Assembly (NCBI GenBank): GCA_963678675.1
Contig: OY783198.1
Coordinates: 16,983,276 to 17,047,275, forward strand
Length of the DNA: 64,000 bases
DNA from: Xiphydria camelus
Lineage: Eukaryota > Arthropoda > Insecta > Hymenoptera > Xiphydriidae
Reading direction: 5' to 3'
In this document: positions 22,600 through 33,839 of the stretch, piece after piece
Position numbering within the stretch: the stretch's first letter is position 1
How the letters are laid out: each line of letters starts with the position of its first letter
Position numbers and translations under genes: made by a program
The notes under the pieces: model-generated
Databases searched by the model: none
What the model was told of the DNA's origin: nothing
Seen by the model: only the letters and a program-made list of their open reading frames with translations

Positions 22600-22680
22600 G
22601 CTGCCATATTCGACGAGATCGAGCTGACTGACCTCACCTTCACAGAATGCAGCGTTAAGAGAGCCAACCACATTTTTCAG
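22600..22680 (+). CDS. Internal exon, probably PH domain of a delta/eta-type diacylglycerol kinase
   Basis: This 81-bp exon (27 codons, phase 0 at both ends) lies between a strong acceptor (polypyrimidine tract then 'ttcttccag') and a consensus donor (CAG|gtgagt). It encodes 'AAIFDEIELTDLTFTECSVK' followed by 'RANHIFQ'. The pattern FDEIxLTDxxxxExSxKxxNxxF fits the middle of the pleckstrin-homology domain of type II diacylglycerol kinases (delta/eta/kappa), which convert diacylglycerol to phosphatidic acid at membranes. No neighbouring exon of this gene was found in the window, so both flanking introns are very long. The splice structure is strong; the gene name is from motif memory, and another PH-domain protein is possible. 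Confidence 0.6.
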
Positions 22681-22961
22681 GTGAGTAACGAAACTGTATT
22701 CCTAGTTTTTCTTGCGAATCGAATCCATCGATATATCAAAAATTGTCTTGATATTTTGGTTTAAACATGAAGTATAAATATACGCCGCGGTGTTTTAAAA
22801 CATAGAAAAGAGTGTTGCAAAAATAATTGTGAAATCAAATTCATAAACAACGTGATATTAAAATATAATGATACTTTGGTATGTTAAAATAATTTATTAA
22901 TGCTAAATCGTCTTGTTCATATTTTTATCGTCAAGTAATGTTATACAGAAGATTATATATC

Positions 22962-23117
22962 GATACCTTACTTTGAAAACCTCGGAAGTACAATTTTTGA
23001 CAAAAATGCCATTTATAGCTTACTGCGTTAAGGTTTAAAATCTGAACACACACAGTAAGCTATAAATGGCATTTTTGTCAAAAATTATACTTACGAGGTT
23101 TTAAAAGTAAGGTATCA
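22962..23117. mobile_element. Small hairpin MITE
   Basis: The arms 'gataccttacttt..aaacct' and 'aggttttaaaagtaaggtatc' bound about 156 bp. Almost the whole length pairs ('atttttgacaaaaatgccat' against its complement) around a short loop near 23040. Confidence 0.85.
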
Positions 23118-24517
23118 ATATTTTTCAATCGTTTATTTATTATACTTCATGAAATATAATATAACGCGTCTTAATTGTAATGTAAAATTACACTCTTTGC
23201 GATACCAATTAAACATTTGGCCCCTAATGTTGTAATATAAACTATATTAAAATATGAAGATACACGATTTTAAATGTTGAATTATAATATGCATTTTCGG
23301 GATTCGAGGATAGGTGGCATGATGGGATAGGGTAAAGACGGAGCGAGTTGGGTTGTCGGAAAATTGTATACGAGAAGGACGAAAACGAGAGGGATGATAA
23401 GGTAAAGACCGGATTTGCATAAAACAAAGGGCAGAAGAGAGCTGGGAGTGTTACTACGGGGAGAGAGGAAGCATAAAAGGCGTTATCGGACGAGGAAAAT
23501 AGAGATCGGTGAGTAGAGATTAGGACGGCAGCAATGGATCCGGGTGGGAGAAGGAGGTGTGGCGGATAGACGTGGTCGCCACGTTATAGGCGGAGCGTTT
23601 CATCCCGGAGTCGGCCTGTAGACCGGACTCGTGCCTTAAACGATCTGTGTTGTCGGTGCTCCATGAGTGTCGAACGGTTTTGGTCTTATGTATGAACCGT
23701 ACCCATGTCAGACCAGTCACAAGAGGAGCAGCGCCATCTCGCCATCTAGTGGCGGATCGCCACAGCACTTCCCCCAGTGACAGCTGCAGGAAGCAGGCGG
23801 AACGATGTGGTAGATGCTAGTGTGTGGTGATGGCTAGCTGTGAGCGGGGCCTGGGGACGCTTGGTTGGAAACTCCGCCTGTGTTCATTGCAGCGAATGAG
23901 ATCGATCCTGAGTGTGCGCGTGTACCGGGCCGGGGCGTGTACCTATGCCGTGAGGTCCGATTCCGACTGAGGTGTCCTAATCCCTATAGGAATTCCCTCA
24001 TTCTAGAAGGTGAGGAACTGGAATGCTGCACGATTATGATCGCCTTCGCTGCATCCACTGAACTCTATACTATATCTACTCTATACAACTGGAATAGGCA
24101 CTGCCATGCTCAGCCCATAAGCGGAAAACGTGGTAAGGATGGATAGATGATGGGGAGTACCTATCTCTCTTACTCCATGCTTGCGTCTACGCATAATGCA
24201 GTTATCACAGGCGCAACAAAAAGTTAGTCGAAGTGGCAAAAGTGAAACTCTAACTGTGAAACTCTAGCTGTGTATCTACCCGAGCATTAAATTTTGGAAC
24301 TGACTGTACGACAAAGACAGGTGATCCCGTTATTTGCTCTCTCTGTCGGCTCGCTCTCAGCGGCGGAGTGCCTATTCCAGTTGCATAGAGTAGGTATAGT
24401 ATAGAGTTCAGTGGCTGCATCACGTCGGGGTCACCACTTTGGCGAAAAATGAGGTCGCCATCTCGTGGCGGGTCGCCACAGAGGGATGAGGAGAGCGACA
24501 TCTGTGGAGAGGCATAG
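23118..24517. other. Intronic or intergenic stretch with inverted and direct short repeats
   Basis: A 55-bp segment at 24047-24105 ('gctgcatccactgaactcta...') is repeated inverted at 24367-24425. A 'cgccatct.gtggcgg.tcgccacag' block occurs at 23730-23763 and 24448-24482. Together they suggest a damaged element just upstream of the LINE. No gene was recognised. Confidence 0.45.
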
Positions 24518-26287
24518 ATGGCAAAGGAAAGCTTGACGGGAACCGCCGGTAAAAACGGGCGCGGAAGACCCAGGAAGCCGACTAGGGGCGGGGACGACAA
24601 CGGAGACATAGTGAAGTTTTTAGTGAAGGACAGAGGGGAAATGGAGAGTGATTGGGGAGGATGGGGTGGAGTGCTGCGCATGTCGACTAAGGGTGGCCGC
24701 ACACTTACTACTATCGGATCCGATTGTCTGAAACGATTGTCGGATCGGGCGGCTGCACACTGTCTGTAGCGACAATCGGATCCGATAGTAGTAAGTATGC
24801 AGCCTCCCGTGAAGTGAACGAAACGGAGGAGATCAGCAGCAGGGAAGGGGGAAAGTACAAGGGGACAAAGGCTGGGAAGAACAGCGAGGTGTGGTGCGAA
24901 GAAGGGAGAAGGGAAAAAGTCGAAGACGAGGAGGGAGGCGCTGATGTGGGGAAAGTACAAGGCAGGAGGAGTACGGGTGCAGAGGAAAGCAAAGCTGATA
25001 AAAGCAAGGGGAGAGAGATGAAAGAGGAAGGAAGCAAGAAGGAAGGGGGATATCAGCTGAGAACTCGGGAGGTGGGGAGTGCCAGGGGGAAGAAAGAAAA
25101 CCGACAGAGAAATAAAGTGCATTGCAGCAGAGAGAGAGCTCAGAGCAGCGGGGGAAGCTGAGCAAGGAGGAAGAACGAGCAACGGAAGATACGAGAACGA
25201 AGAGTAGCGAAAGCCAAGATGCGACGGAAGACGGGGTAGTGGACCAGGAGGGGGGCAGGAGTGGTGGCAGTAATGGAGAGGAGTGGGGGCCGATAAAGAG
25301 GGAGTGGGAGATGATGAAAGTAGAGTGACACGAAATAAGAAACCGAGGAGCAGAGTAAAAAGGGAGCTGGAAAAGAAAGAAGATGAGGAGAAGAAGTTAA
25401 GGGAGAGATTGGGAAGGGGAGAAGAGGAGAGAGAAAAGCTCAAAGAAGGGATAAAGAAATGGAAGGGAGAAAGACCAAAGGAATTAGAGGAGATGCGGGA
25501 GGAGCACGAACAGGAAGCAGCGCAAGGAGATAGGAGTATGGTGGGGGAAGAACAAAGAAGACAAGGAGAAGAGTGGACGAGTGCAGGAAGAGAAAGGGAT
25601 TGTTGGGGAATACAAGAAAGAGAAGCAGTGGGGCCAAAGAGAATAAATGGAAAACATGCGGAACCAGAAGAGCGAGGCAGAAGAGAACTAACCATCGAGT
25701 CGAAGGAGGGGCATAGCGGAGGGAGCAACGTGGGAGGGGGAGGACCGATCTTAAGGGGAATCGAGGACAACGAGGGAAGAAGGGCACAGAGCAAGGAAGA
25801 GCAAGGGAAAAAGGAACGAAGATTACCTGAGAAGATGACGGAGGGGGAGTGGGAGAGAGAACAGTGGAAGAGGAAAATAAGAAGGAAGAACATTATGATA
25901 TGGAGTTATAAGAACAGTGGGGACGAGACTAGGAGATGAGGCGAGAAGAGAATTGTGGTGGGAAAAGGGGGCAAGGCCAAACATAGTCAGTGTCAGACCG
26001 GTGGGAGGGGGACTTCTCGTCAAAGTAGATTTCTGGGAGAACAAAAACGAGATACTGAGAAGTAGAGACAGGACAGGAAGGATGACGCTGAGGATAGAGG
26101 AAGACTGGACACCGAGGGAAAATGAAATAGAAGAATGGATCAGACAAGAAGCGAGGAAAGAAGGAAGAAGAGGGAAAGAAGTAAAAGTAGGATATGCGAA
26201 GATTAGAGTGAACGGCATCTGGAAAGTATGGAGCGAAGAAAAAGGAATACTAGATAAAGTAGTGCGAAAGGAGAGGCAGAGAGGATA
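24518..26287 (+). pseudogene. LINE ORF1 (nucleic-acid-binding protein), broken
   Basis: ATG at 24518 starts a basic peptide with an AT-hook-like 'GRGRPRK'. A highly charged Glu/Lys/Arg coiled-coil region follows at 25283-25900, then 'RKIRRKNIMIWSYKN'. At 25983-26240, after a frame change, comes the C-terminal domain: 'VSVRPVGGGLLVKVDFWENK', 'WTPRENEIEEWIRQEA' and 'VKVGYAKIRVNGIWKVW'. This is the typical layout of ORF1 in I/R1/jockey-type insect LINEs. A 110-bp palindromic MITE (24695-24804) interrupts the start, and several frameshifts break the rest. The long minus-strand open frame over the same DNA is a shadow of the purine-rich coding strand. Confidence 0.75.
24695..24804. mobile_element. 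110-bp hairpin MITE inside LINE ORF1
   Basis: GGCCGCACACTTACTACTAT and the complement of GGCTGCATACTTACTACTAT form the ends. The arms continue with 'cggatccgattgtc'. It has no coding capacity. Confidence 0.8.
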
Positions 26288-26487
26288 GCAAAGTTAGGGC
26301 GGTAACCTAGAATATAGTGAGGATAAGAAAGGTGCGGAAATTGTTTGAGGAAACACGACATCATTATATTGCAAGAGACGTGACTGGAGAAAATAAGAGA
26401 AGAAAAGGTTATGGGGGAGTTTGATAAGGGGTATATAATATCGAGTCCAAAGGCGGCGATCAGAACGAAGAAGAAGAGAAGGGTAGC

Positions 26488-26505
26488 GGGGGGGGGGGGG
26501 GGGGG
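26488..26505. repeat. Homopolymer run of 18 G
   Basis: The G18 tract lies inside the LINE endonuclease region. Further G runs occur in the same LINE at 28645-28655 (11) and 28883-28894 (12). Confidence 0.9.
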
Positions 26506-26882
26506 CAGCTGGTGGTGGTGCGAACGAGCATAGGAAGCGAGATCGAACTGCGGGAGTGGGAATACGGACTAATAATCGAGGGGCTAGAGGAGGAGGGCAA
26601 GGGCAAGAAAAGAATAGTAACACTGTATAATAATGAAGGATTAAATAGGACACTAACAAAGTTAAGAGTGATTGTCGAGACAAGTTTGAGAGAAAGTATG
26701 ATCTAATTGTGGTAGGGGATTGGAACGCGAGGATAGAATTAGAACAAGGAAGGACGGAATGCGGGAGTGAATATGGATGGAGAAGATACTCGGAAGATAA
26801 AGCCATAAACAGCGAAGGAAGGAAAATGTAAAATTTTTGTAAGGAATGTTGTATGACAGTAATGAATGGAAGAATAAGCAAT

Positions 26883-28609
26883 AGGTGCCCATACACACAG
26901 AGGTCGAACTGTCGGTTTGGAACGGCGCGGTTCGAACCGGCAGTTTTACCTTTCAGTTAGTGCGCGCGCCACGCGCCAGATCGAATTTTCAGGCTGACCC
27001 GTCAGTCCAGACCGACGAGAAAAACTGCCGCCGTCCACTAACATGCGTTTTAGCACGACAGACGGAACGTCGGTTCGTACCGCTTAAGGTATTTCCATGG
27101 TTTTGCGTTTTTCTTACGAATCTCATGAAATTTTGCCAATCAAAAGACTGAAATATTACCCATCGATTCCCAAAATTTCAAAAGGCTGAGCCATGTAGCT
27201 TAAAAGAAAATGTTAATTCAAAGTAGCATTTTGTACACTGACTTTCAATGGCTAACATATAGAAAGACGGTACCTTAGTGACGTTTTGAGCTATAACTAC
27301 AGAACCAATCTTACAATGTTAAAGAAAAACTAACAGCGAATAAAATGATATTGTAGGATTATGTTCACAAAAACTGGAAGTGCTGAGCCATATAGTTTCA
27401 GAGAAATTATAACTTAAAAACTGAGATTTTTCTTGAAACTGCAAAGTGGTAGGGACGAGTAACGATGATGTGGCAACAGTGCGCACAGCTGATTTAGACC
27501 TCTCCTGTGACTATGGGACTCAGTAGTACTTTTGCTACCGGAGAGGGGATAGCTAGTGGCATGGCGCGGCAGCCCCCACTACGGCACGTAGTGGTAGGCA
27601 CATAGCGGTATTCTAAGGAGAGAGAAGCACTGTTGCCACGATTATCGGGCCAGGCAGTGGATATGTGTGAGGTACATTTGTACACAGGAGGTCTCTGTGT
27701 AGCAAGGAGCTCAGAGTACAGAGTTACTCAAAAGTTTCGTTCGTGCGTAATACAGTTTGTGATCAGTTGTACTAAGTCCTAAAGCAAAAAATTTGAATAC
27801 GACTGTCACCATTGAAATACCTTAATATCATCCTAATCTAAGCGAAAGCGCTATTTAGGCCCTTCGTTCACCGACAAGATAAACCGACAATTCTGTGTGT
27901 ATGGGTACCTATTTAAAAATATCGTCGTAGACGTTTGGATTTTTATGTTAATATTTATTAGAGAAAAATGCTCAAAACCGGCGAATAAGAATTCTGTATG
28001 AAGCTTGTTGAAGCGGTTGAAAAGTATCCGCTAAGTTAAAACAAAACAAAAATCATCGGAAAATACCAATTTTTAGTGAAGTTAAAGGCATTTGTTTACA
28101 AGAGCGTGCGGGCGCTACGGCGCGTATTTATGTACAAAATTCAATATCTCGAGAACTATATTCATCGTAACAAAATGAGATAAAAACCAATCGTTTCGTC
28201 TTGAAATTCTCTACATTTCTTCCGCAGCATGTCTCGATAACTTCTCAATAGTTTTCGAGATATTTAAAGAAAAAGCCGTACAAAAAATACATTTTTATTA
28301 AAAATTAAAAAGCAAACTTTGGCTTTATATCACACACATTTGTTCTATATATTTTTCCGAGTATTTTAAAAAAAGAAAAATTAAAATCGTACACTCTTAT
28401 GAAATAAAAGCGCAACAAAATCGACACTACGGGTCGATCTGCAGTTTTGCGGCCGGCCGGCCTGTGGCGGTTCGACCTGTCAGTTTTAACCGCGGATTTC
28501 TATTCTGCGTTAGTGGACGACGACGGTTGAAACCGACGGATCGACCCGACGCGACGGTTCGAACTGCCGTTCCAAACCGACAGTTCGACCTCTGTGTGTA
28601 TGGGCACCT
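26883..28609. mobile_element. Non-autonomous DNA element, GGTGCCCATACACACAGAGG ends
   Basis: AGGTGCCCATACACACAGAG at the left and its complement at the right bound 1.73 kb inserted into LINE ORF2. The inverted ends extend over about 45 bp, through 'ggtcgaactgtcggtttgg'. Subterminal regions repeat 'gaaccg.cagtttt' and 'gaccgacg' words on both sides. A TA immediately outside GGTGCCC and GGGCACC is the best target duplication. There is no transposase, only short frames. TA or short duplications with GG-starting ends would fit a PIF/Harbinger/ISL2EU-like group, but this is unproven. Confidence 0.85.
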
Positions 28610-29646
28610 AATAATAAGAAAGGAGAGCTAATCTACGTAGGAGAGGGGGGGGGGGTCCGTTCTCGATTACAAATGGTGATAGAGGGAAAAGATAATGGGG
28701 GGTCGAAGAGGTTGCAGTGAAGCCGAGGATTGACTCTAACCACCTACCGGTGTCCTTTACAATAAATAGGGGGAGAAGGAAGGAAGAAAAGAAGACGGGG
28801 CAGAAGGGGAACAGGTGTACAGACTCAGGTGAGAGGAAAGCGAAGAAGAAGAATACAAGGAGCTACTAATAGAGGCAAAAGAGGGGGGGGGGGGAGCTGG
28901 AAGCAGAAATGGGATAAGCTAGAAAATGATATCAAGACAGCAGCAGAAAAATCGAAAATGGTTAAAAAGAGGAATGGTGAAGGAGAGGGGAGGGAGTAGT
29001 GACGGGTCTGGATTGGAATTTAGGGAACAACGGAAGAAAGTGTGGAAATGCCTAAAAGAGTTCTTGAAAACCAAGGGGGGGAGGAAAAGGATCGTTTGAG
29101 AGAAGGGAGGAGAAAGCTAAAGGAATTATATAGAGAAAAAAGACGAGATAATACAAAGAAGAAAGGTGGAGGAAAGTAAAGAGAAGTAGGAACATGAAGG
29201 AATTTTGGGAGGAAGTGGGAGAGTTTAGACACAAAAAGGTAGTAAAAGGTAGGGGCAAAAATGGAAGAGGGAATGAGAATAAAGACAGAGCAATATAAAT
29301 ACAGAAGGATAGGGCAAGAGTAGATAGATCGGGATATTGCAAACTGTTGAAGGAATGGAAAGAAGGGATTACAGGAGGGGAATATTGGGAGGATAGAGAT
29401 GTGAGAGAAGAGGACAAGGAGCAGTGGGCCAGATTGAGGTGCGGAAATATGGGAAAGGAGGGAAAAAATGGGGTTCAAGAGCAAAGAATGTAGGGTATAC
29501 AAGAAGAGGGACGAGATACTACAGCACATATAGGTATGCGGGAAAGCAAGGGAGAAGATAAATAAGAGATGGATGGAAGGAATAGACAAAAGGAGAGGGA
29601 GAGAGGAAGGTGGGTGGCTGATCCGGAGATTGACAGAGTGCCTTAA

Positions 29647-30249
29647 GGTTGTTCGCTCGTAACTGGTCATTTCGATATATTTTTTTAAATTTTCATGGTA
29701 GATAGTTCAAAAAATTAATACAAAATGAGCGAAACCCGACGAGGATTGACCGTCTCAAACTTTAGTAATAAATTTTTGAAAATAATTAAATGTACATGTG
29801 TTTAAGTGAAATGAAACATATAGTGTAGAAAAAATATCAATGAGTACAGCAAAGAAATGAAAATAATTGACCGTTTGGTTACCGAAAAATATAATTAGTA
29901 AAAGTTCATTTATTTTGCTCAATGACCGGGACGACTGATTTGAGAGCGCCAACTTGGCAACAGAACACAGAGCACAGCCTAAACGAGGTTAGGGAGCAGA
30001 CGAAGAGGTTGAATAGAACCCAAGAGAGACAGACTGTGCGCGGCTGCCACGGTCGCCACCATCCGGCGTTACTTGTATGTGCATACGTATTTATGTATTG
30101 TACTTTTAGGTGTGCGTGAATAGAACAAGACTGTATCTCACCAAAACTTTTTGCTTCAACTCGGACCTTTTACTGACTAACCTTTACTGAGCGTAACGCT
30201 AACCCGGAGCATCCAAAATTTGTACGTGTATTGTCTCGGTGGAACAACC
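29647..30249. mobile_element. TTAA-flanked non-autonomous element, GGTTGTTC/GAACAACC ends
   Basis: TTAA at 29643-29646 and 30250-30253 flanks 603 bp with short inverted ends GGTTGTTC. It is inserted in the 3' part of the LINE and has no coding capacity. It belongs to the piggyBac/Kolobok type by its target site. Confidence 0.75.
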
Positions 30250-30404
30250 TTAAGGGGAAGGTGGAGAAGGCCGTGTGTAGGTATATATCGAGAGGCTGAT
30301 CAGAGAAGGATCGAGTGCGGATCCCCAACCTCACGAGGATTAGATTTAGAAAGCATGCGAAAATTCTTAAAACGGTGCGAAGACTGTAAAGTGATACACC
30401 TAAT

Positions 30405-30633
30405 CTGTCCAACTATGGAAAAAGGTAGTAACTAGCAAAACAAACCGAGATGCGTTTTTTTATACCATTGAATATCTTGAATCATTTTACCCAAATTTTG
30501 TACCCTTTTTTAATGTTAAAGCTAGGTTTCATGAGTAATCTGTCTTGGAAACCCTTCGGCTAAAGGCATCAAAGTTACAGTTCATTTTCCTAAAGTTTGT
30601 CAGCAGTTACTGCCTTTCTCCATAGTTGGGCAG
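30405..30633. mobile_element. MITE, CTGCCCAACTATGGAGAAAG family, TAAT duplication
   Basis: CTGTCCAACTATGG and CCATAGTTGGGCAG form the ends, with TAAT at 30401-30404 and 30634-30637. The interior is a unique sequence shared with the copy at 61174-61414, which has a different 4-bp duplication (TATT). Confidence 0.9.
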
Positions 30634-30899
30634 TAATAATGGTACAAGTTTGTAGAGGATGCAAGACAGAAGAGAGATGAGTTATTCTGTAGGTTTTGTA
30701 CAAAACTATACGAAAATAAAACTATTCTTAAACTAAAACTAATAAGCATTTTCGGTTTATATTTATTTTTGCAATTTTCTTTCTTCCCCGTATATACACA
30801 TGTTACATTGAAAAGGAAGAAAATGGACTGCACTTTTCTGCCGATCCATCTATCCATGGTTTTGGGTGGGATTACTCGAGGCACGTAAGTGTCAATATA

Positions 30900-31180
30900 T
30901 GTATTATATCGCTCACCGGCTGCAACAGTGGTATAATTCAGAATTAGAATTTTCCCAAGAGACGACTTTAAAAGTTGAATTATTATATTATACGAGCGTT
31001 GACCATTTGCTGCCAGATTATGATAATTATCATGATCTTTCTATGATAATTATCATAATCTGGCAGCAAATGGTCAACGCTCGTATAATATAATAATTCA
31101 CCTTTTAAAGCCGTCTCTTGGGAAAATTCCAATTTTGAGTTATGCCACTGTTGCAGCCAGTGAGCGATATATGTACCATA
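30900..31180. mobile_element. Foldback with ~130-bp arms
   Basis: 'tatatcgctcaccggctgca' and 'tgcagccagtgagcgatata' are the outer parts. The inner parts pair through 'gaccatttgctgccagatta' and its complement around a short loop at about 31037. Confidence 0.85.
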
Positions 31181-31309
31181 CTATAGTAGCTACAGCTTTA
31201 CTACCCCCGAAAAGCTGGACTTAGACCTTAAAATACTGACGGTAATCCAAATCCAGGAACGAATGAGCCGTTATGGTAACCCAATTTAAAAAATCATCCT
31301 TCAAAAAGG

Positions 31310-31591
31310 ATGACACGAATAAAAAGGAAAAGAAGAAATAAAAAATATGGCAGTTTTTTGAACGAATTAAAGCCCCTCGATAAAGCTGCAATCTCGGAAC
31401 CTAGTAACGCGACGTCTAGTGTAAACTTCAAATCAAAAATAAAGAAATCAAATCGGTTAGATATAAAAAGTACATTTGAAATTCGATTTTCCTGTAATTG
31501 CAAAATCAAATTTAATCATGTTCCGTACAATCCATTTCAGCTTTTTGAAGGTAAATTCATATATCAAATTAGGAAGCTACGGCATTCATAA
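31310..31591 (+). other. Unassigned 93-codon open frame
   Basis: The frame is Lys/Asn-rich ('KKDDTNKKEKKKYGSFLNEL' just upstream and 'FSCNCKIKFNHVPYNPFQLF'). There is a possible donor (aag|gtaaatt) near 31548. I do not recognise a family, and AT-rich composition could explain the open frame. Confidence 0.2.
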
Positions 31592-32587
31592 AGTTATGAA
31601 ATAAATTAAGCACGATGATAATCTGCATATACTACTGCTTGGAATTAATTAAAAACAAGAAGAATATATAAGAAAAAAAATACAAAAGAAACTCATCGAT
31701 TGGTAAATACTTACGTAGGTAATAAATTAAGATTTCATGAAAGAGTCGACTCGTCGACTCGTCTGCTCTTCTTCCGTGCGAACTTTTTAACGAGGAAAAT
31801 CTCGACTTCTCAGCATAACGAACGTATGGCGTGAACGTTCGAAAATAGCACCCTTTTTCTTCAACGCCTAAATAAAATGAGTAACTCCGCAAAGTACTAA
31901 AGGACTTCGAGCGCGATACAAATGAATCTCCGAAAAGGGAGAAATTGATCGACTAACATTCGTCTCCGATGAGCAGTTGCGCGAAACCGATCGGAAAAGC
32001 GTTTTATTCCACGCCGCTGCTCGTTACTCGTGATTACAGAAAACAACCCCGAGTCAACTCGACGGTTTTATACCTGCAAATGAAATGTAGCAGTCCGCGA
32101 ACCCCCTTACCCCCCCCCCCCCTCTCCATCTATCTCTCGTTCGCCAATCTTGCTGTGAATGACAGTCGCCGTTAGCTGTTAGTAACACGGTTCGCGTCCC
32201 TTCCCCCCTTTTCCAATCTGTCCCTACTTTCACGGCTCGTCAGGTGGAAAAAAAGAGGAAACGAAGAGTAGATTCTGGTAACTTCGATTCCCCCTTCGGA
32301 ACTTTCCTAGTGTGAGTGTAGGGAAGTGATAGGTGTGTCAAGAAGATAATCCTGGAGAAAGGAATCTGATAGCTACTGAGTATGGTGTGTCATTCGAAAT
32401 CTGTAGAAGTTCTGCCCGAGCTCAGTGTTTTCGATGGGGTTTCTTTGAAATAGATTTCTGAAACTACAAGTATTCACGATAATTAGCTTCCGTTTAGATG
32501 TAGTTCATTTACATTTAGTTGAACTTCATTTTTCGATAAAGTTTCCTTGAAATTGGTATCTGAAGCCTCAATTATTTACGATAATTA
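31592..32587. other. Non-coding stretch
   Basis: A C-rich run lies at 32110-32120. No gene or paired repeat is supported. Confidence 0.4.
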
Positions 32588-33839
32588 CACAGCTCCACAA
32601 AAAAAAAATCGAAAAAATACTTCCTCTGACTAGACCAGTATACCTTTAAACATAAAATGTTTTTGGGGTCGCTGAATCCGAATCCGGTGTCCGTTTGTCT
32701 CCATCACGTCACCTTCAAGGTCATTTCAAGGTCAAATCCTAGAAAAATAGTCAAATCGATTCAAATTATTATTCCTATATATTTTTGAGGTCATTGAATC
32801 CAAATCCGATGTCTGTTTGATCCGACAAGGTCAAATTCAAGGTCATTTCAAGGCCAAATGTATTTATTCTGCCAAAAATGAATTTTTGACTGCAGATTCT
32901 GAAAGAACGAGAAATTCTACGTCGATATGTATTCAATTTTTTGATAACATAACCCCCAAGGTCTTTTTAAGGTCACTTCTTGTTATTATATGGAAGGTTT
33001 AAATGACAATTGCAAAAATAAGAAAATGTATCTTCACGAGAATAAACTACTACGTCAATATGTTTTCGAGGTCACTGAGTTAGAATCCGAAGTTCGTTTG
33101 CCTCCAGTATGTCAGGGTCAAGTTCATTTCAAGGTCAAATCCAGCAAAAATGTTCAAATCTAAAGTCCAAGCTGACCCCCTCCATGGGAGTGCCGGTTGA
33201 GGTGTTTCCACTCATAAGACGCCAGGTCGCGCGTGGAGTAGAGAGTGGAGCTTCGATCGCACCGGCTCGGGTCTGTGGTAAGAGAGGCCGTGGCGGAGCG
33301 GTCAGTCGGAAGGCTGTCGCCTGTGGCGGTTTCCTAGCTCTCTCGTATCTTCAATGCATTACCGCGGATCGGCGTCCATGTCCGAATGATCCGTTGAGCG
33401 GAACACGTCTTTGAGTTTAAAAGACGCGGAGGTCTCTTTGGAGATCTGCCAAGTTTTTTTTTCCAAGCATCAACTCACTCAGTTCCGAGCGAGAATAAAT
33501 CTGTTCTCGTACCGCAAAATAAATTTTGAAATCCAGTCACGTGATCTCTCAATTCAAGTGAATTTGAGCTCATAGTTGTAAATTTGATACAGTGAATATA
33601 CGTGGTGTGCCTGCACCCAGGGTACCTCCACGCGGTGACGGCGGGCAACGGTTTTTTTTATTGTTTATTTTTCCGGCAAAATCCTTGGATGAAAGCGTCC
33701 AAGCCGTCATGGCAGGCACACGGAAATGTGTTACGATACAGGGGTTCTCACAAGGAACCCCAGTATCGGCGATTGGTCAGGGTGAGCAAGCGGGCCCGCA
33801 ATCGTCGTCATCATGCGACTACAGCTTCGTAGAAGTAGG

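Larger units (their letters stand above)
26294..30350 (+). pseudogene. LINE ORF2 remnant: endonuclease pieces and C-terminal zinc-knuckle region, reverse transcriptase core missing
   Basis: After ORF1, endonuclease-like blocks follow: 'YNNEGLNRTLTKLR' (26625), 'VGDWNARIELEQ' (26715, the GDFNA motif) and 'NSEGRKM' (26810). After the inserted element come 'YVGE' and 'VEEVAVKPRIDSNHLPVSF' (28700-28760; the usual SDH is SNH). A charged linker follows at 28900-29240. From about 29310 comes a C-terminal region, 'SGYCKLLKEWKEG', 'EYWED' and 'CRVYKKRDEILQHI', matching the Cys/His end of hymenopteran-type LINEs. No YxDD or other reverse transcriptase motif lies between, so the catalytic core is deleted near 29250-29310. 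The element at 29647-30249 splits the tail; the frame resumes with 'GKVEKAVCRYI'. It is non-functional. Confidence 0.7.

Noticed and set aside
24250..25893. A 547-codon open frame on the minus strand, rich in Ser, Leu and Pro
   Set aside because: It is the complement of the purine-rich LINE ORF1 and spans a MITE. Composition explains the lack of stops, and no protein motif is present.
33290..33360. tRNA-Ser-like start 'GTGGCGGAGCGGTCAGTCGG'
   Set aside because: An A-box-like run is present, but no B box or closing stem follows.
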